Assembly (NCBI RefSeq): GCF_000189395.1
Contig: NZ_AEPB01000037.1
Span: 1 to 48,110 of the forward strand
From: Planococcus donghaensis MPA1U2
GTDB lineage: Bacteria; Bacillota; Bacilli; Bacillales_A; Planococcaceae
Direction: 5' to 3'
Length of the DNA: 48,110 nucleotides
This document shows positions 1 to 7,008 of this stretch, one piece after another. The position numbers and the translations under genes are program-made. Position 1 is the stretch's first letter. The number at the start of each line of letters is the position of its first letter. Under the pieces are notes generated by a model that saw only the letters and a list, made by a program, of their open reading frames with translations, searched no databases and was not told where the DNA came from.

Positions 1-91
1 CAACTTCATTTTCAGGATTTAAATTATTACCAAGAGATAAACTGCTGATTGCTAAAACTGAGAAAAATAAAATAGTGATACCTTTTTTCAT
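1..91 (-). CDS. Start of a small secreted peptide precursor (Phr/PapR/NprX-like), truncated by window edge
   Basis: Thirty codons are visible before the window ends. The peptide begins MKKGITILFFSVLAISSLSL, a short basic start followed by a hydrophobic stretch, so it looks like a Sec signal peptide. A polar segment (GNNLNPENEV) follows. The ATG lies 5 nt after the stop of the upstream HTH-TPR regulator, and the ribosome binding site GGGGAG is inside the last codons of that gene, so the two are probably translationally coupled. In RRNPP systems (Rap-Phr, PlcR-PapR, NprR-NprX) the signalling pro-peptide sits exactly here. The mature signal would lie in the C-terminal part, which is outside the window. 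It could instead be the start of a larger exported protein. Confidence 0.6.
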   Translation of the reverse strand, partial: MKKGITILFFSVLAISSLSLGNNLNPENEV

Positions 92-96
92 AACAT

Positions 97-1392
97 TCAC
101 TCCCCAAATAGTGTATTAATCTTCTTATAAGATTCTTTTGCTTTGTTCAAAGTTTCAGCTGATTCTTTGTAACGTTCTTGTTCATAATACAACTTACCCA
201 AATGCCCGAAATAATATCCTTTTTCAAAATAATTATCTGAAGCTTCAAGGCTAGGAATCAATTGATTTAGCACGTAATCTTCGAAGTCCTCGAAATTCTC
301 TTCTAGAAGATGCACTAAACAGATAAATTCAATATATGCTTCTTTAAATATATGGTTAGTGGGTGAGTTGATATTCAGCTTTTTATTTTCAACAATTCCC
401 ATGCCTTTGTGAAGCCATTCTCTTGCAGCATCATAGTTACCTACTTCATATTGACATTTAATTAAAATACAATAACTAAGTAAAAGATCAGCAGTATATT
501 CTGGATGAATGTATTTTAGTGAATTTTCAATATGAATAATAGATTGGTTATAATTTTGGAACAAGAAATACGAATAGCCTAAATTAAATTCTGTAGTAAA
601 TCTCAGAATATCAATTTCTAACTTATTGCCAATGGTCAAAGCATTTTTATAATGATCCATCGACATTTTGAAATTGCCAAAATGCTGATGCGTAATTGCG
701 ATATTCAAATGGCATTCCACAATACGCTTTGGAATAAACTCTTGTTGATAAATTTTTAATGCCATTTCTGTATACTTGAAAGCTTTTTCTGTTTCTCGGC
801 ATTTCGTGCTAGAAATTCCGATTGAATAATAAAGATCACCAAGCTCTGAAGCAGAGATAGTGTTCGGCGCGATTTTTTCCGCAACCAAATAAGTTTTCAA
901 AGCTTTTTCGTAATCATTGAGAATGTAATTGTAGTTACCGTTGTACTTGTGAAACAAGTAAAACTGTTCCTGACTCATAAACTCTCTAAAGCGTTCCATT
1001 TCTTTGATCTTTTCTTCAGCACTATCCAAATCTCCAGTGATAATATAATACCTAATTTGTTGAATACAATATTCCAACTCGACATCTTCATCAGCGTGCA
1101 ATAAAGGATGTCCTTGAATATCATTGTACTGCTCCATGATTTCTGCTTTGTTTTGAGGGTGCAACAAAGAGTTTTTAAAGTTCTTTACGAGAACTTTTCC
1201 GATTGGATTGTCTTTAGGTGCTAAAGGTATAGCCAATTTTTTGCACATAGCTTCGAGTTCTTTTAATTCTGGATCTTTAACGCCACTTTCAATTTTTTTC
1301 AGCTCTCTGGGAGACAGTATGCCAGAGGAGAATTCTTCTAAACTAATTTTTTGTTTCAAACGATGGTATTTTAAACGCATTCCCGTGTCCAT
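97..1392 (-). CDS. RRNPP-family peptide-responsive transcriptional regulator (XRE HTH + TPR-like helices)
   Basis: This is a 431-residue protein. An XRE-type helix-turn-helix occupies roughly residues 5-65 (KYHRLKQKISLEEFSSGILS, then LKKIESG). The rest, from about residue 95, is helical with TPR character: repeated Y/A/L-rich pairs such as EKAFKYTEMALKIY and YKESAETLNKAKESY. This matches quorum-sensing receptors of the RRNPP group; the length is nearest to NprR (about 420), longer than PlcR. I chose the ATG at 1392 because AAGGAGA sits 6 nt upstream; a longer reading to 1524 has no such site and no domain. The small secreted peptide gene directly downstream supports peptide control. Target genes are unknown; a protease, competence or sporulation role cannot be read from the sequence. 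Confidence 0.8.
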   Translation of the reverse strand: MDTGMRLKYHRLKQKISLEEFSSGILSPRELKKIESGVKDPELKELEAMCKKLAIPLAPKDNPIGKVLVKNFKNSLLHPQNKAEIMEQYNDIQGHPLLHADEDVELEYCIQQIRYYIITGDLDSAEEKIKEMERFREFMSQEQFYLFHKYNGNYNYILNDYEKALKTYLVAEKIAPNTISASELGDLYYSIGISSTKCRETEKAFKYTEMALKIYQQEFIPKRIVECHLNIAITHQHFGNFKMSMDHYKNALTIGNKLEIDILRFTTEFNLGYSYFLFQNYNQSIIHIENSLKYIHPEYTADLLLSYCILIKCQYEVGNYDAAREWLHKGMGIVENKKLNINSPTNHIFKEAYIEFICLVHLLEENFEDFEDYVLNQLIPSLEASDNYFEKGYYFGHLGKLYYEQERYKESAETLNKAKESYKKINTLFGE

Positions 1393-1640
1393 TACTGCTC
1401 TCCTTTCCTTCTGTAAGGGCAGTACTTCTGTCAGCCATGTAGGAGAATTGTTTTCCGTCTTCCTCGGACCATCCGAAAAGTAAGAAGAAAATAGATCGCC
1501 AAGTACGATAATAGCCGCCTCCACATCCTATATTTCGCTTTTTTTTACATCTTTCATCTATGATATCATCAATTTTCAAAATAGACTGCTTTTTTATTTT
1601 AGAAATAGGCGAATTTGAAAAAAAGGGAAAATATGCTTAC

Positions 1641-1712
1641 TCCAACAATTGTAAAATAAAAAAATTCCAAATTAGACATTTTATTAGGTATTTCGAATTG
1701 GTTATTGTTGGA
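1641..1712. promoter_or_regulatory. Divergent intergenic region with 9-bp inverted repeat overlapping a -35 element
   Basis: The 474 nt between the regulator (start 1392) and the stress gene (start 1867) hold no gene. TCCAACAAT (1641-1649) and ATTGTTGGA (1704-1712) form a perfect inverted repeat with a 54-nt spacer. The right arm covers the -35 hexamer of the plus-strand promoter at 1705-1733, so it could be an operator, perhaps for the adjacent regulator. Function is inferred only from position. Confidence 0.35.
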
Positions 1713-1733
1713 ATTTAATGAAATTCGTATAAT
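1705..1733 (+). promoter_or_regulatory. Candidate sigma-A promoter upstream of the YflT-domain gene
   Basis: TTGTTG (1705-1710), a 17-nt spacer and a perfect TATAAT (1728-1733). It reads toward the gene starting at 1867, 130 nt away, and lies upstream of a separate sigma-B-like promoter. Confidence 0.45.
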
Positions 1734-1797
1734 ATTCCTGTTTTCTTTGTCTTTGCATAGTTATTTGTTCCTTATAAAGAAACTCATATTGAATCAC

Positions 1798-1823
1798 GTT
1801 AAGAAATGTTTAGTAATGGGTAA
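1798..1823 (+). promoter_or_regulatory. Candidate sigma-B promoter
   Basis: GTTAAG (1798-1803), a 14-nt spacer and GGGTAA (1818-1823), close to the Bacillus sigma-B consensus GTTTAA / GGGTAT. It lies just upstream of a gene whose B. subtilis family member (general stress protein 17M) is sigma-B dependent. Confidence 0.6.
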
Positions 1824-1866
1824 AGAGAGAATATAATGGTCTACTAAATTTATGGAGGTTTTTTAT

Positions 1867-2460
1867 ATGAGCTCACACAATAATGTTCTAGCAGTGGTAT
1901 TTTCAGAAAATGATTTACTGGAAAAAATTAATGACTTAAAGGCTTCTGGATACAAAGAAAAAGATCTTCACATTATGGCTAAAGACACAAAGCATTTTGA
2001 GAACATTTCTGTCGAAGGTACAGAGGTTGATACATTTACTGATAAATTTAAAGGGTTTATTTCTGGTGACAGTGGAGTTCGTGCAGGAGTAAAATCACTG
2101 AATCTTTCGGAAGAAGAAACAGCACGTTACACAAGTGACCTTGCAAAAGGCGGAATCCTTATATACGAAGATGAAGATCATAAAACAATTCTTGATGACA
2201 TCTCGAGCAATGAAGATGGAGTAAAGCCAGAAGATCCTAATGAAAAGCAGAGACATCAATTTATCAATTCGGTAGATAATAATTTTGATGAACAAGAAGA
2301 TCGTTTTGAACGGGGAGAAACGTTCATGCAAGATGCAACGCTAATAAAAGATGAACATCACAATTCTTTTACAACAGAAGAAAAACCAGAAATTCAAAAA
2401 ACTAGAGGTGGCTCTAGTGAAGCTGAAAAGCATAGTCAAAATGATAAGAAATACAAATAA
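1867..2460 (+). CDS. General stress protein, YflT/GSP17M domain
   Basis: A 197-residue soluble protein. The N-terminal ~100 residues are a YflT (general stress protein 17M) domain: a beta-alpha start (VLAVVFSENDLLEKINDLKA), a VEGTEVDTFTDKF segment and a final ILIYEDE strand. The remaining ~95 residues are hydrophilic and acidic, probably disordered. The start is the ATG at 1867 because GGAGG (1854-1858) lies 8 nt upstream; an upstream in-frame ATG at 1852 overlaps that ribosome binding site. The next gene has the same domain, so this is a tandem paralogue pair. A sigma-B-like promoter precedes it, fitting a general stress role. The biochemical function of the family is unknown. Confidence 0.85.
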   Translation: MSSHNNVLAVVFSENDLLEKINDLKASGYKEKDLHIMAKDTKHFENISVEGTEVDTFTDKFKGFISGDSGVRAGVKSLNLSEEETARYTSDLAKGGILIYEDEDHKTILDDISSNEDGVKPEDPNEKQRHQFINSVDNNFDEQEDRFERGETFMQDATLIKDEHHNSFTTEEKPEIQKTRGGSSEAEKHSQNDKKYK

Positions 2461-2469
2461 AATGTTATC

Positions 2470-2497
2470 GTTTAAGTTTTAGGAATAGAGCGGGTTC
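2470..2497 (+). promoter_or_regulatory. Possible sigma-B promoter with long spacer
   Basis: A perfect GTTTAA (2470-2475) is followed after 16 nt by GGGTTC (2492-2497). The -35 fits sigma-B exactly; the -10 has two mismatches and the spacer is 1-2 nt longer than usual. It lies directly after the first YflT-domain gene and upstream of the second. Confidence 0.35.
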
Positions 2498-2568
2498 AAT
2501 AGATAGGTTTTAGTGGCAAGATGGAGAGGGTAAGTAAAAGTAATCTAGTACACAGGAGGTACAATACA

Positions 2569-3414
2569 ATGAAATCAGGAAACCAAGAGTTCGAAATCGT
2601 TTATAGCAAATCAGAAATGGAAGAGATGTTACAAGTATTAAAGGCTAAAGGATATCAAAAAAGGGATATTCATGTACTGGCAAATGACAAAGAAATTATA
2701 GAGTCTGCTGGTAAATCTGGTGTTTCTGCTGATCAAGCAAATTCCTTTTCAAATCGTTTTAAATCATTTATATCTGGGAAAGACATAGTCAGAAAGGAAT
2801 TAGATCGTTTTAATTTAAGCAAAGAAAGAACGGATGATTACGAACGTGCAATTGAAAAAGGAGCGGTTCTTTTATATACAGATGGAGACGCAGCGACACC
2901 TGAAGATGAGCATTTTTCTTCTTTAGATGATTCGAATGCACCAATGGATTTAGAAGCGGAAACTGCAGGAACTGCGGATTCACATGCTGTTTCTCGCCAT
3001 CAAGAAAAACAACATGCCTCAGATGAAATTTATGCTCGCGAAGTGTCTAGAGAAGATCAACATGCGCGTGCTGCTGAACATGATCGTTTCCAAGATTCTC
3101 GATTAAAAGGCGATGAAATTCATCCTACCGGTGGATTAAATAAGGAAGAGCGTGCAGGACAACGCAAAGATATGGAGCATGAACCGGGTCTTCAAAATGG
3201 TGATAATAAAGATGAATTATTGCGTGAAAAAGGTGTGAATCTTAGAGAGGATGAACCTTCGCCCGGAGTCGATCCAAACTTAGGACCTGCTCCATTTGGT
3301 AGAGATGTGGAAGAAACCGGTAATGAGCAAAGAACTAATCCCGATGAATACCGTGATGTAAAACATAAAAGAGACTCTGATAATACGACTCCACCAACAC
3401 CAAGATTATTCTAA
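2569..3414 (+). CDS. YflT-domain stress protein with long disordered hydrophilic tail
   Basis: A 281-residue protein. Residues 1 to about 105 repeat the YflT domain of the upstream gene (IVYSKSEMEEMLQVLKAKGY, then the SNRFKSFISGKD block). The remaining ~175 residues are extremely rich in Asp, Glu, Arg, His and Lys with almost no hydrophobic residues (for example SREDQHARAAEHDRFQDSRL), which resembles the hydrophilins and disordered tails of stress proteins. The start is the ATG at 2569, with AGGAGGT at 2554-2560; a longer reading from 2521 has no ribosome binding site. It is probably a stress-induced protein. The tail may protect against desiccation or cold, but that is speculation. Confidence 0.82.
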   Translation: MKSGNQEFEIVYSKSEMEEMLQVLKAKGYQKRDIHVLANDKEIIESAGKSGVSADQANSFSNRFKSFISGKDIVRKELDRFNLSKERTDDYERAIEKGAVLLYTDGDAATPEDEHFSSLDDSNAPMDLEAETAGTADSHAVSRHQEKQHASDEIYAREVSREDQHARAAEHDRFQDSRLKGDEIHPTGGLNKEERAGQRKDMEHEPGLQNGDNKDELLREKGVNLREDEPSPGVDPNLGPAPFGRDVEETGNEQRTNPDEYRDVKHKRDSDNTTPPTPRLF

Positions 3415-3420
3415 ACAATG

Positions 3421-3457
3421 AAGAGCGTCCCCGAATATATCGGGGACGCTCTTTTAG
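3421..3457. terminator. Bidirectional rho-independent terminator
   Basis: A perfect 14-bp stem (AAGAGCGTCCCCGA at 3421-3434 and its complement at 3440-3453) has a 5-nt loop and runs into T-rich sequence. It separates the convergent YflT-domain gene and brnQ. The brnQ stop codon (3456-3454) abuts the stem. Confidence 0.9.
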
Positions 3458-4779
3458 TTTTTCTTTTTTGTAGTTCGAGCGATTATGATGCCGATTGATG
3501 TGGCAATTGCAGCAGGTAATACCCAGCCAATGCCTTGCTCAAAAAGCGGTAGAAGACTAAAGATAGAATCAACTTGCTCAAAAGCAATACCTGATGAACG
3601 TAAAGCATCGAATATGCTAATAATTGCTGTCGTGGATAATGCGAGTATATAAACAAAAGGTTTTCGGTAAAAACTCCGATCAAAAAAAGATAAAACCACT
3701 AAAACAATAGCGACGGGATATATAGCTAGCAATACGGGGAGTGAAATTGCAATTAGTTGAGTTAATCCAATATTCGCTATGAACGCAGAGAAGATAGCAA
3801 AAAACAAAACATAGCTCATATAGGAGATCTTAGGGAAAATTTTATGCGAAAACTGTGAAGTAGCAGATACCAGTCCAATAGAAGTAGTTAAACAGGCAAA
3901 AGTAATTGCAATCGATAAAATAATTCCTCCAATTTCACCATAAAGTATTCGAGACGCCATAGCGATGATGATACCACCATTGTCTTGTAGACCAATCGCT
4001 TCGACACTCGTTGCGCCAATATAACTTAAAGATAAGTAAACGGTAGATAAACCAATAGCAGCTATAAATCCAGCATATGCTGTTGTCTTTAAAATAACTC
4101 GAGTGTCTGTAATGCCTTTACTTCGGATGGATTGAATGATGACAATCCCGAATACTAAAGCAGCAATAGCATCCATAGTAAGATAACCTTGCAAAAAGCT
4201 TTCGAAAAAAGCTTCAGTGTCATAATTTCCGACAGGGAAGTTTATAGAACCCATGGGTGTTATAAAACTTTTAATAGCTAACATTCCAATAACAACTATT
4301 AACAGAGGAGTTAAAATTTTACCGATGCGATCCACAAGTTTTGTCGGATTCATCGCAAATAAAACAGTGACTGTAAAGAAAATAAGTGTGAAAATAATTA
4401 AAGGCCAATATGATTCAGTAAAGGTTGCTGGCAAAAAAGGAGCCGCTCCAATTTCGTAGGCCACTGTTGCTGTACGTGGTATTCCGAAGAAAGGTCCAAT
4501 TGCTAAATAAACAATCAATGTGAAAATGATTCCGAAAACGGGATGGACACGCCCTGCAATTGACTGTAAATCTCCACCAGCTTTAGCAATAGCTAAAATG
4601 CCGAGCAAAGGGAGACCGACGCCCGTTAATAAAAAGCCGAAGATGGCTAAGATTAGTTGATCACCAGCAAGTTGTCCTAAATAAGGGGGGAAGATGATGT
4701 TCCCAGCACCTAGAAATAGGGCGAAAAGCATGAGTCCTAAAGTTAAAATATCTATTTTTGTAAGCGCATTCTTATTCAT
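3454..4779 (-). CDS. brnQ: BrnQ-type branched-chain amino acid:cation symporter
   Basis: A 441-residue integral membrane protein with about 12 hydrophobic helices, matching the BrnQ/LIV-II family in length (B. subtilis BrnQ is about 440). The N-terminus carries the family's FLGAGNIIFPPYLG motif at roughly residues 20-33, and GIPRTATVAYE follows in the third helix region. It imports leucine, isoleucine and valine with Na+ or H+. I chose the ATG at 4779, 7 nt from GGAGGA; the ATG at 4782 is only 4 nt away. It is a single gene between two terminators with an extended -10 promoter at 4820-4828. Confidence 0.92.
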   Translation of the reverse strand: MNKNALTKIDILTLGLMLFALFLGAGNIIFPPYLGQLAGDQLILAIFGFLLTGVGLPLLGILAIAKAGGDLQSIAGRVHPVFGIIFTLIVYLAIGPFFGIPRTATVAYEIGAAPFLPATFTESYWPLIIFTLIFFTVTVLFAMNPTKLVDRIGKILTPLLIVVIGMLAIKSFITPMGSINFPVGNYDTEAFFESFLQGYLTMDAIAALVFGIVIIQSIRSKGITDTRVILKTTAYAGFIAAIGLSTVYLSLSYIGATSVEAIGLQDNGGIIIAMASRILYGEIGGIILSIAITFACLTTSIGLVSATSQFSHKIFPKISYMSYVLFFAIFSAFIANIGLTQLIAISLPVLLAIYPVAIVLVVLSFFDRSFYRKPFVYILALSTTAIISIFDALRSSGIAFEQVDSIFSLLPLFEQGIGWVLPAAIATSIGIIIARTTKKKN

Positions 4780-4819
4780 CATAAGCTCCTCCGAAAATAA
4801 CATGTATACACGGGTACTT

Positions 4820-4828
4820 ATTATAACA
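4820..4828 (-). promoter_or_regulatory. Extended -10 promoter for brnQ
   Basis: On the minus strand the sequence reads TGTTATAAT, a perfect TGnTATAAT extended -10, about 40 nt upstream of the brnQ start. A weak -35 (TTTCAA) lies 17 nt further upstream. Confidence 0.55.
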
Positions 4829-4866
4829 GAGTGATTAAATATTTGAAAACTTTAAAAAACATAAAT

Positions 4867-4894
4867 AAAAGCCCAGCTGCTAAGCTGGACTTTT
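4867..4894 (-). terminator. Rho-independent terminator of csbD
   Basis: On the minus strand GUCCAGCU pairs with AGCUGGGC (one G-U pair), flanked by A4 and a U4 tract. It lies directly after the CsbD-like gene. Confidence 0.75.
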
Positions 4895-4895
4895 A

Positions 4896-5081
4896 TTATT
4901 TTTCATTATTATTTTTGAAATCTCCAATTTTATCTTGGACGTTCCCTTTTGCTTTATCCATTTTACCCTCAGCTTGTTTGTCTGTGTCATTCGTAGCATT
5001 TCCAGCTTGATCTTTAATCTCGCCTTTGCCTTTGTTCACAGCACCTTTTAGTTTGTCTGAAAAACCGTTATTATCACTCAT
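4896..5081 (-). CDS. csbD: CsbD-family stress protein
   Basis: A 61-residue, highly charged protein with the CsbD pattern: repeated K/D-rich helical segments (FSDKLKGAVNKGKGEIKDQ, then EGKMDKAKGNVQDKIGD). In B. subtilis CsbD is a sigma-B-controlled small protein of unknown biochemical function. The ATG at 5081 follows GGAGGA by 7 nt; the longer reading to 5099 starts inside the ribosome binding site. A good sigma-B promoter lies at 5120-5145 and a terminator follows, so it can be transcribed alone. Confidence 0.88.
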   Translation of the reverse strand: MSDNNGFSDKLKGAVNKGKGEIKDQAGNATNDTDKQAEGKMDKAKGNVQDKIGDFKNNNEK

Positions 5082-5119
5082 TAATGATTCCTCCTTCAAT
5101 TTTTGTAGCTGTTACTACA

Positions 5120-5145
5120 ATAACCATCTGATGTAGAAACTAAAC
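5120..5145 (-). promoter_or_regulatory. Candidate sigma-B promoter of csbD
   Basis: On the minus strand GTTTAG (5145-5140), a 14-nt spacer and GGTTAT (5125-5120), each one mismatch from GTTTAA / GGGTAT. It is about 38 nt upstream of the csbD start, in the gap after the previous minus-strand gene. Confidence 0.6.
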
Positions 5146-5155
5146 ATCAAAAAAA

Positions 5156-5449
5156 TTATTTTGATGCTAATTGAAGGCTTATTAAAGTTTGCTTAGCGGC
5201 ACCTTTCACCGTAATGCATAAATCTTCATTACTTAGTCTTGTTAAAGTGCAAAGAGGAGTATGAATGTTTGTAGCAACACCCGACCTTACTTCAGCATGC
5301 TGATCCATAGACAAGTCAACAAGTAATCCTTCACAGTTAATGGTCTTCGCAAGATCTGCGCGGGTTTGATAATCCATTTTCAATACAGCAGCTTCATCCC
5401 AAGGTGTCCACACCTTTTTCAGTGAATAATTTTGAAGCGTGTCATCCAT
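5156..5449 (-). CDS. Small HEAT/LRV-repeat-like protein of unknown function
   Basis: A 97-residue protein. The segment LLVDLSMDQHAEVRSGVATN followed by HTPLCTLTRLSNEDL resembles one unit of HEAT/variant leucine-rich repeats, where AEVR...VA.N.....L..L alternates short helices. I recognise no catalytic motif. AGGGGT lies 9 nt before the ATG at 5449. A minus-strand promoter (5499-5526) overlapping a perfect palindrome lies upstream, supporting a real, regulated gene. It is followed by the independently promoted csbD. It may act as a small protein-protein interaction module; this is a guess from the repeat. Confidence 0.65.
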   Translation of the reverse strand: MDDTLQNYSLKKVWTPWDEAAVLKMDYQTRADLAKTINCEGLLVDLSMDQHAEVRSGVATNIHTPLCTLTRLSNEDLCITVKGAAKQTLISLQLASK

Positions 5450-5498
5450 TCGGCTTGCACCCCTAATCGAATAATGAAAATATTGTTATTGTCTACTT

Positions 5499-5538
5499 AA
5501 TATATCACATATTTATCGTAAAGTAATTAAAATTACTT
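5499..5538 (-). promoter_or_regulatory. Promoter with overlapping palindromic operator
   Basis: Minus-strand TTACTT (5526-5521), 16 nt, TATATT (5504-5499). The -35 lies in one arm of a perfect palindrome: AAGTAATT at 5521-5528, two A residues, then AATTACTT at 5531-5538. An 8-bp two-fold site over a -35 is typical of a dimeric repressor operator; which repressor is unknown. The rest of the 361-nt gap (5450-5810) holds no gene. Confidence 0.45.
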
Positions 5539-5637
5539 ACGAAAATAAAATATATATAGGTAATATTGCGTCGTTTGCATTATTGGGAATAAGATAGTAA
5601 AGAGTGCAACTCTTTTGAGAGAAGTAGCAGTAAATTT

Positions 5638-5662
5638 GTTTAGGAAAAAGAGGAAAGGGTAG
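5638..5662 (+). promoter_or_regulatory. Possible sigma-B promoter in the tagO upstream region
   Basis: GTTTAG (5638-5643), 13 nt, GGGTAG (5657-5662), on the plus strand. Both boxes are one mismatch from the sigma-B consensus and the spacing is normal. It reads toward tagO, 149 nt away, with no gene between. Confidence 0.4.
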
Positions 5663-5756
5663 AAACTTTATAAAATAGATGAACGTCCTGTATGTAAAGA
5701 ATGCAAAAGGAAACCATAGCGTATAAGCAGGTTTTTCTTTATTTCTTGAATAGTCA

Positions 5757-5765
5757 TGCTATAAT
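5757..5765 (+). promoter_or_regulatory. Extended -10 promoter of tagO
   Basis: TGCTATAAT, a perfect TGnTATAAT extended -10, lies 45 nt upstream of the tagO start. No convincing -35 is present, which extended -10 promoters can tolerate. Confidence 0.6.
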
Positions 5766-5810
5766 ATCAAAGAATAAGTATGTGGAAAAGTTATTATAAG
5801 GAGGGAAGAC

Positions 5811-6888
5811 ATGCTATACCTCATGATGGTCTTGGCATTTATCGCTTCGATTGTGCTAACACCGGTTGTTAAACGCATTGCCTTTCGCGTAGGTGCAGTC
5901 GACCGACCAAATTATCGAAAAGTTCATGCGAGAATTATGCCGCGTTTAGGCGGATTGGCCATTTTTGGGGTCATTTTTAATCGCATATTTTATATTAAAA
6001 CCTCAAGATCCAATTTCTAATGCTATTGAAGCTTCGTTTATACCGATTGAGACAGCGATTATTTTAGGTGCTTTATTGATTATTATTACGGGTGTACTTG
6101 ATGATATGTACGAAATCAGTGCCAAAGCGAAATTAATTGGGCAGCTAGTTGCTGCTGGAATTGTTGTCGTTGGTGGTGGCCTTGAAATTTCTTTCATTAA
6201 CTTACCTTTCGGAGGCGTCTTGGATTTTGGCTATTTCAGTATTCCGTTGACAATTTTATGGATTGTTGGGATTACCAACGCTATTAACTTAATTGATGGT
6301 CTTGATGGATTAGCAGCTGGTGTGTCAACTGTTGCTTTACTAACGTTAGCAGCTATGGCTTTTATAATGGGCGATGTGTATGTTATGTCAATGGCCGCAC
6401 TATTAGCCGCCAGTACATCAGGATTTTTAGTTTACAATTTCCATCCCGCCAAAATTTTTATGGGTGATACGGGTGCATTATTTTTAGGGTTCATGATTTC
6501 AGTATTGGCTTTAATGGGCTTTAAAAACGTTACAGTTGTAGCGTTAATCATCCCTATTATTATGCTAGGTGTACCGATTTCAGATACATTTTTTGCGATT
6601 GTTCGTCGTGTTCGCGAGAAAAAATCGATTTCGGAAGCTGATAAATCCCATTTACACCATTGCTTATTGAACATTGGTTTTTCGCATAGTCAGACAGTGT
6701 TAATCATCTACGGAATTGCGGCTTTGTTTGGCTTAGCAGCTCTTTTGTTCTCTCAATCAACGTTATGGGGAGGTATATTGCTACTTAGCGTAATGTTATT
6801 AGCGATTGAACTTTTCGTAGAGGTAGTTGGCTTGGCAGGGAAAAATTATCGTCCGTTATTAAATTTAGTTCGACTAATTGGGAAGTGA
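5811..6888 (+). pseudogene. tagO: tagO, undecaprenyl-phosphate GlcNAc-1-phosphate transferase, frameshifted as sequenced
   Basis: The enzyme starts wall teichoic acid linkage synthesis by moving GlcNAc-1-P from UDP-GlcNAc to undecaprenyl phosphate. It is a polytopic MraY/WecA-family protein. The first frame gives GAVDRPNYRKVHARIMPRLG and LAIF. The frame from 5965 gives LDDMYEISAKAKLIGQ, NLIDGLDGLAAG, the FMGDTGA metal-binding motif and the SHLHHCL histidine loop. The frames join at the T5G4 run (5962-5970): removing one G restores LAIFGSFLIAYF and a protein of about 358 residues, the B. subtilis TagO length. Everything else is intact, so this is either a recent mutation or a sequencing error. 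Ribosome binding site GGAGGG precedes the ATG at 5811. Confidence 0.88.
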
Positions 6889-6930
6889 AAAGAGTGAGTT
6901 TGAAGCATATGCTTCAAACTCACTCTTTTT
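6889..6930 (+). terminator. Rho-independent terminator of tagO
   Basis: A perfect inverted repeat of 20 bp per arm (AAAGAGTGAGTTTGAAGCAT, centred at 6908/6909) begins directly after the TGA and is followed by a T tract. Confidence 0.92.
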
Positions 6931-6980
6931 TTGATGGAAAATAGCATTTAGTTTTAGTAGGAAGTATTTTCGTTAGAAAA

Positions 6981-7008
6981 AAACACCACAGCTTTTACTG
7001 TGGTGTTT
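6981..7008 (-). terminator. Terminator overlapping the end of the LCP gene
   Basis: AAACACCACAG (6981-6991) and CTGTGGTGTTT (6998-7008) form an 11-bp stem with a 6-nt loop. On the minus strand a run of T follows. The LCP stop codon (6997-6995) is in the loop, so the last codons form half of the terminator. Confidence 0.85.

Noticed and set aside
4781-4800. CodY-like box near the brnQ start
   Set aside because: About six mismatches to the 15-bp CodY consensus, and it overlaps the ribosome binding site.
5599-5615. Small hairpin AAAGAG-TGCAA-CTCTTT upstream of tagO
   Set aside because: Six base pairs, all short, with no clear U tract or gene ending nearby; too weak to call a terminator or riboswitch.
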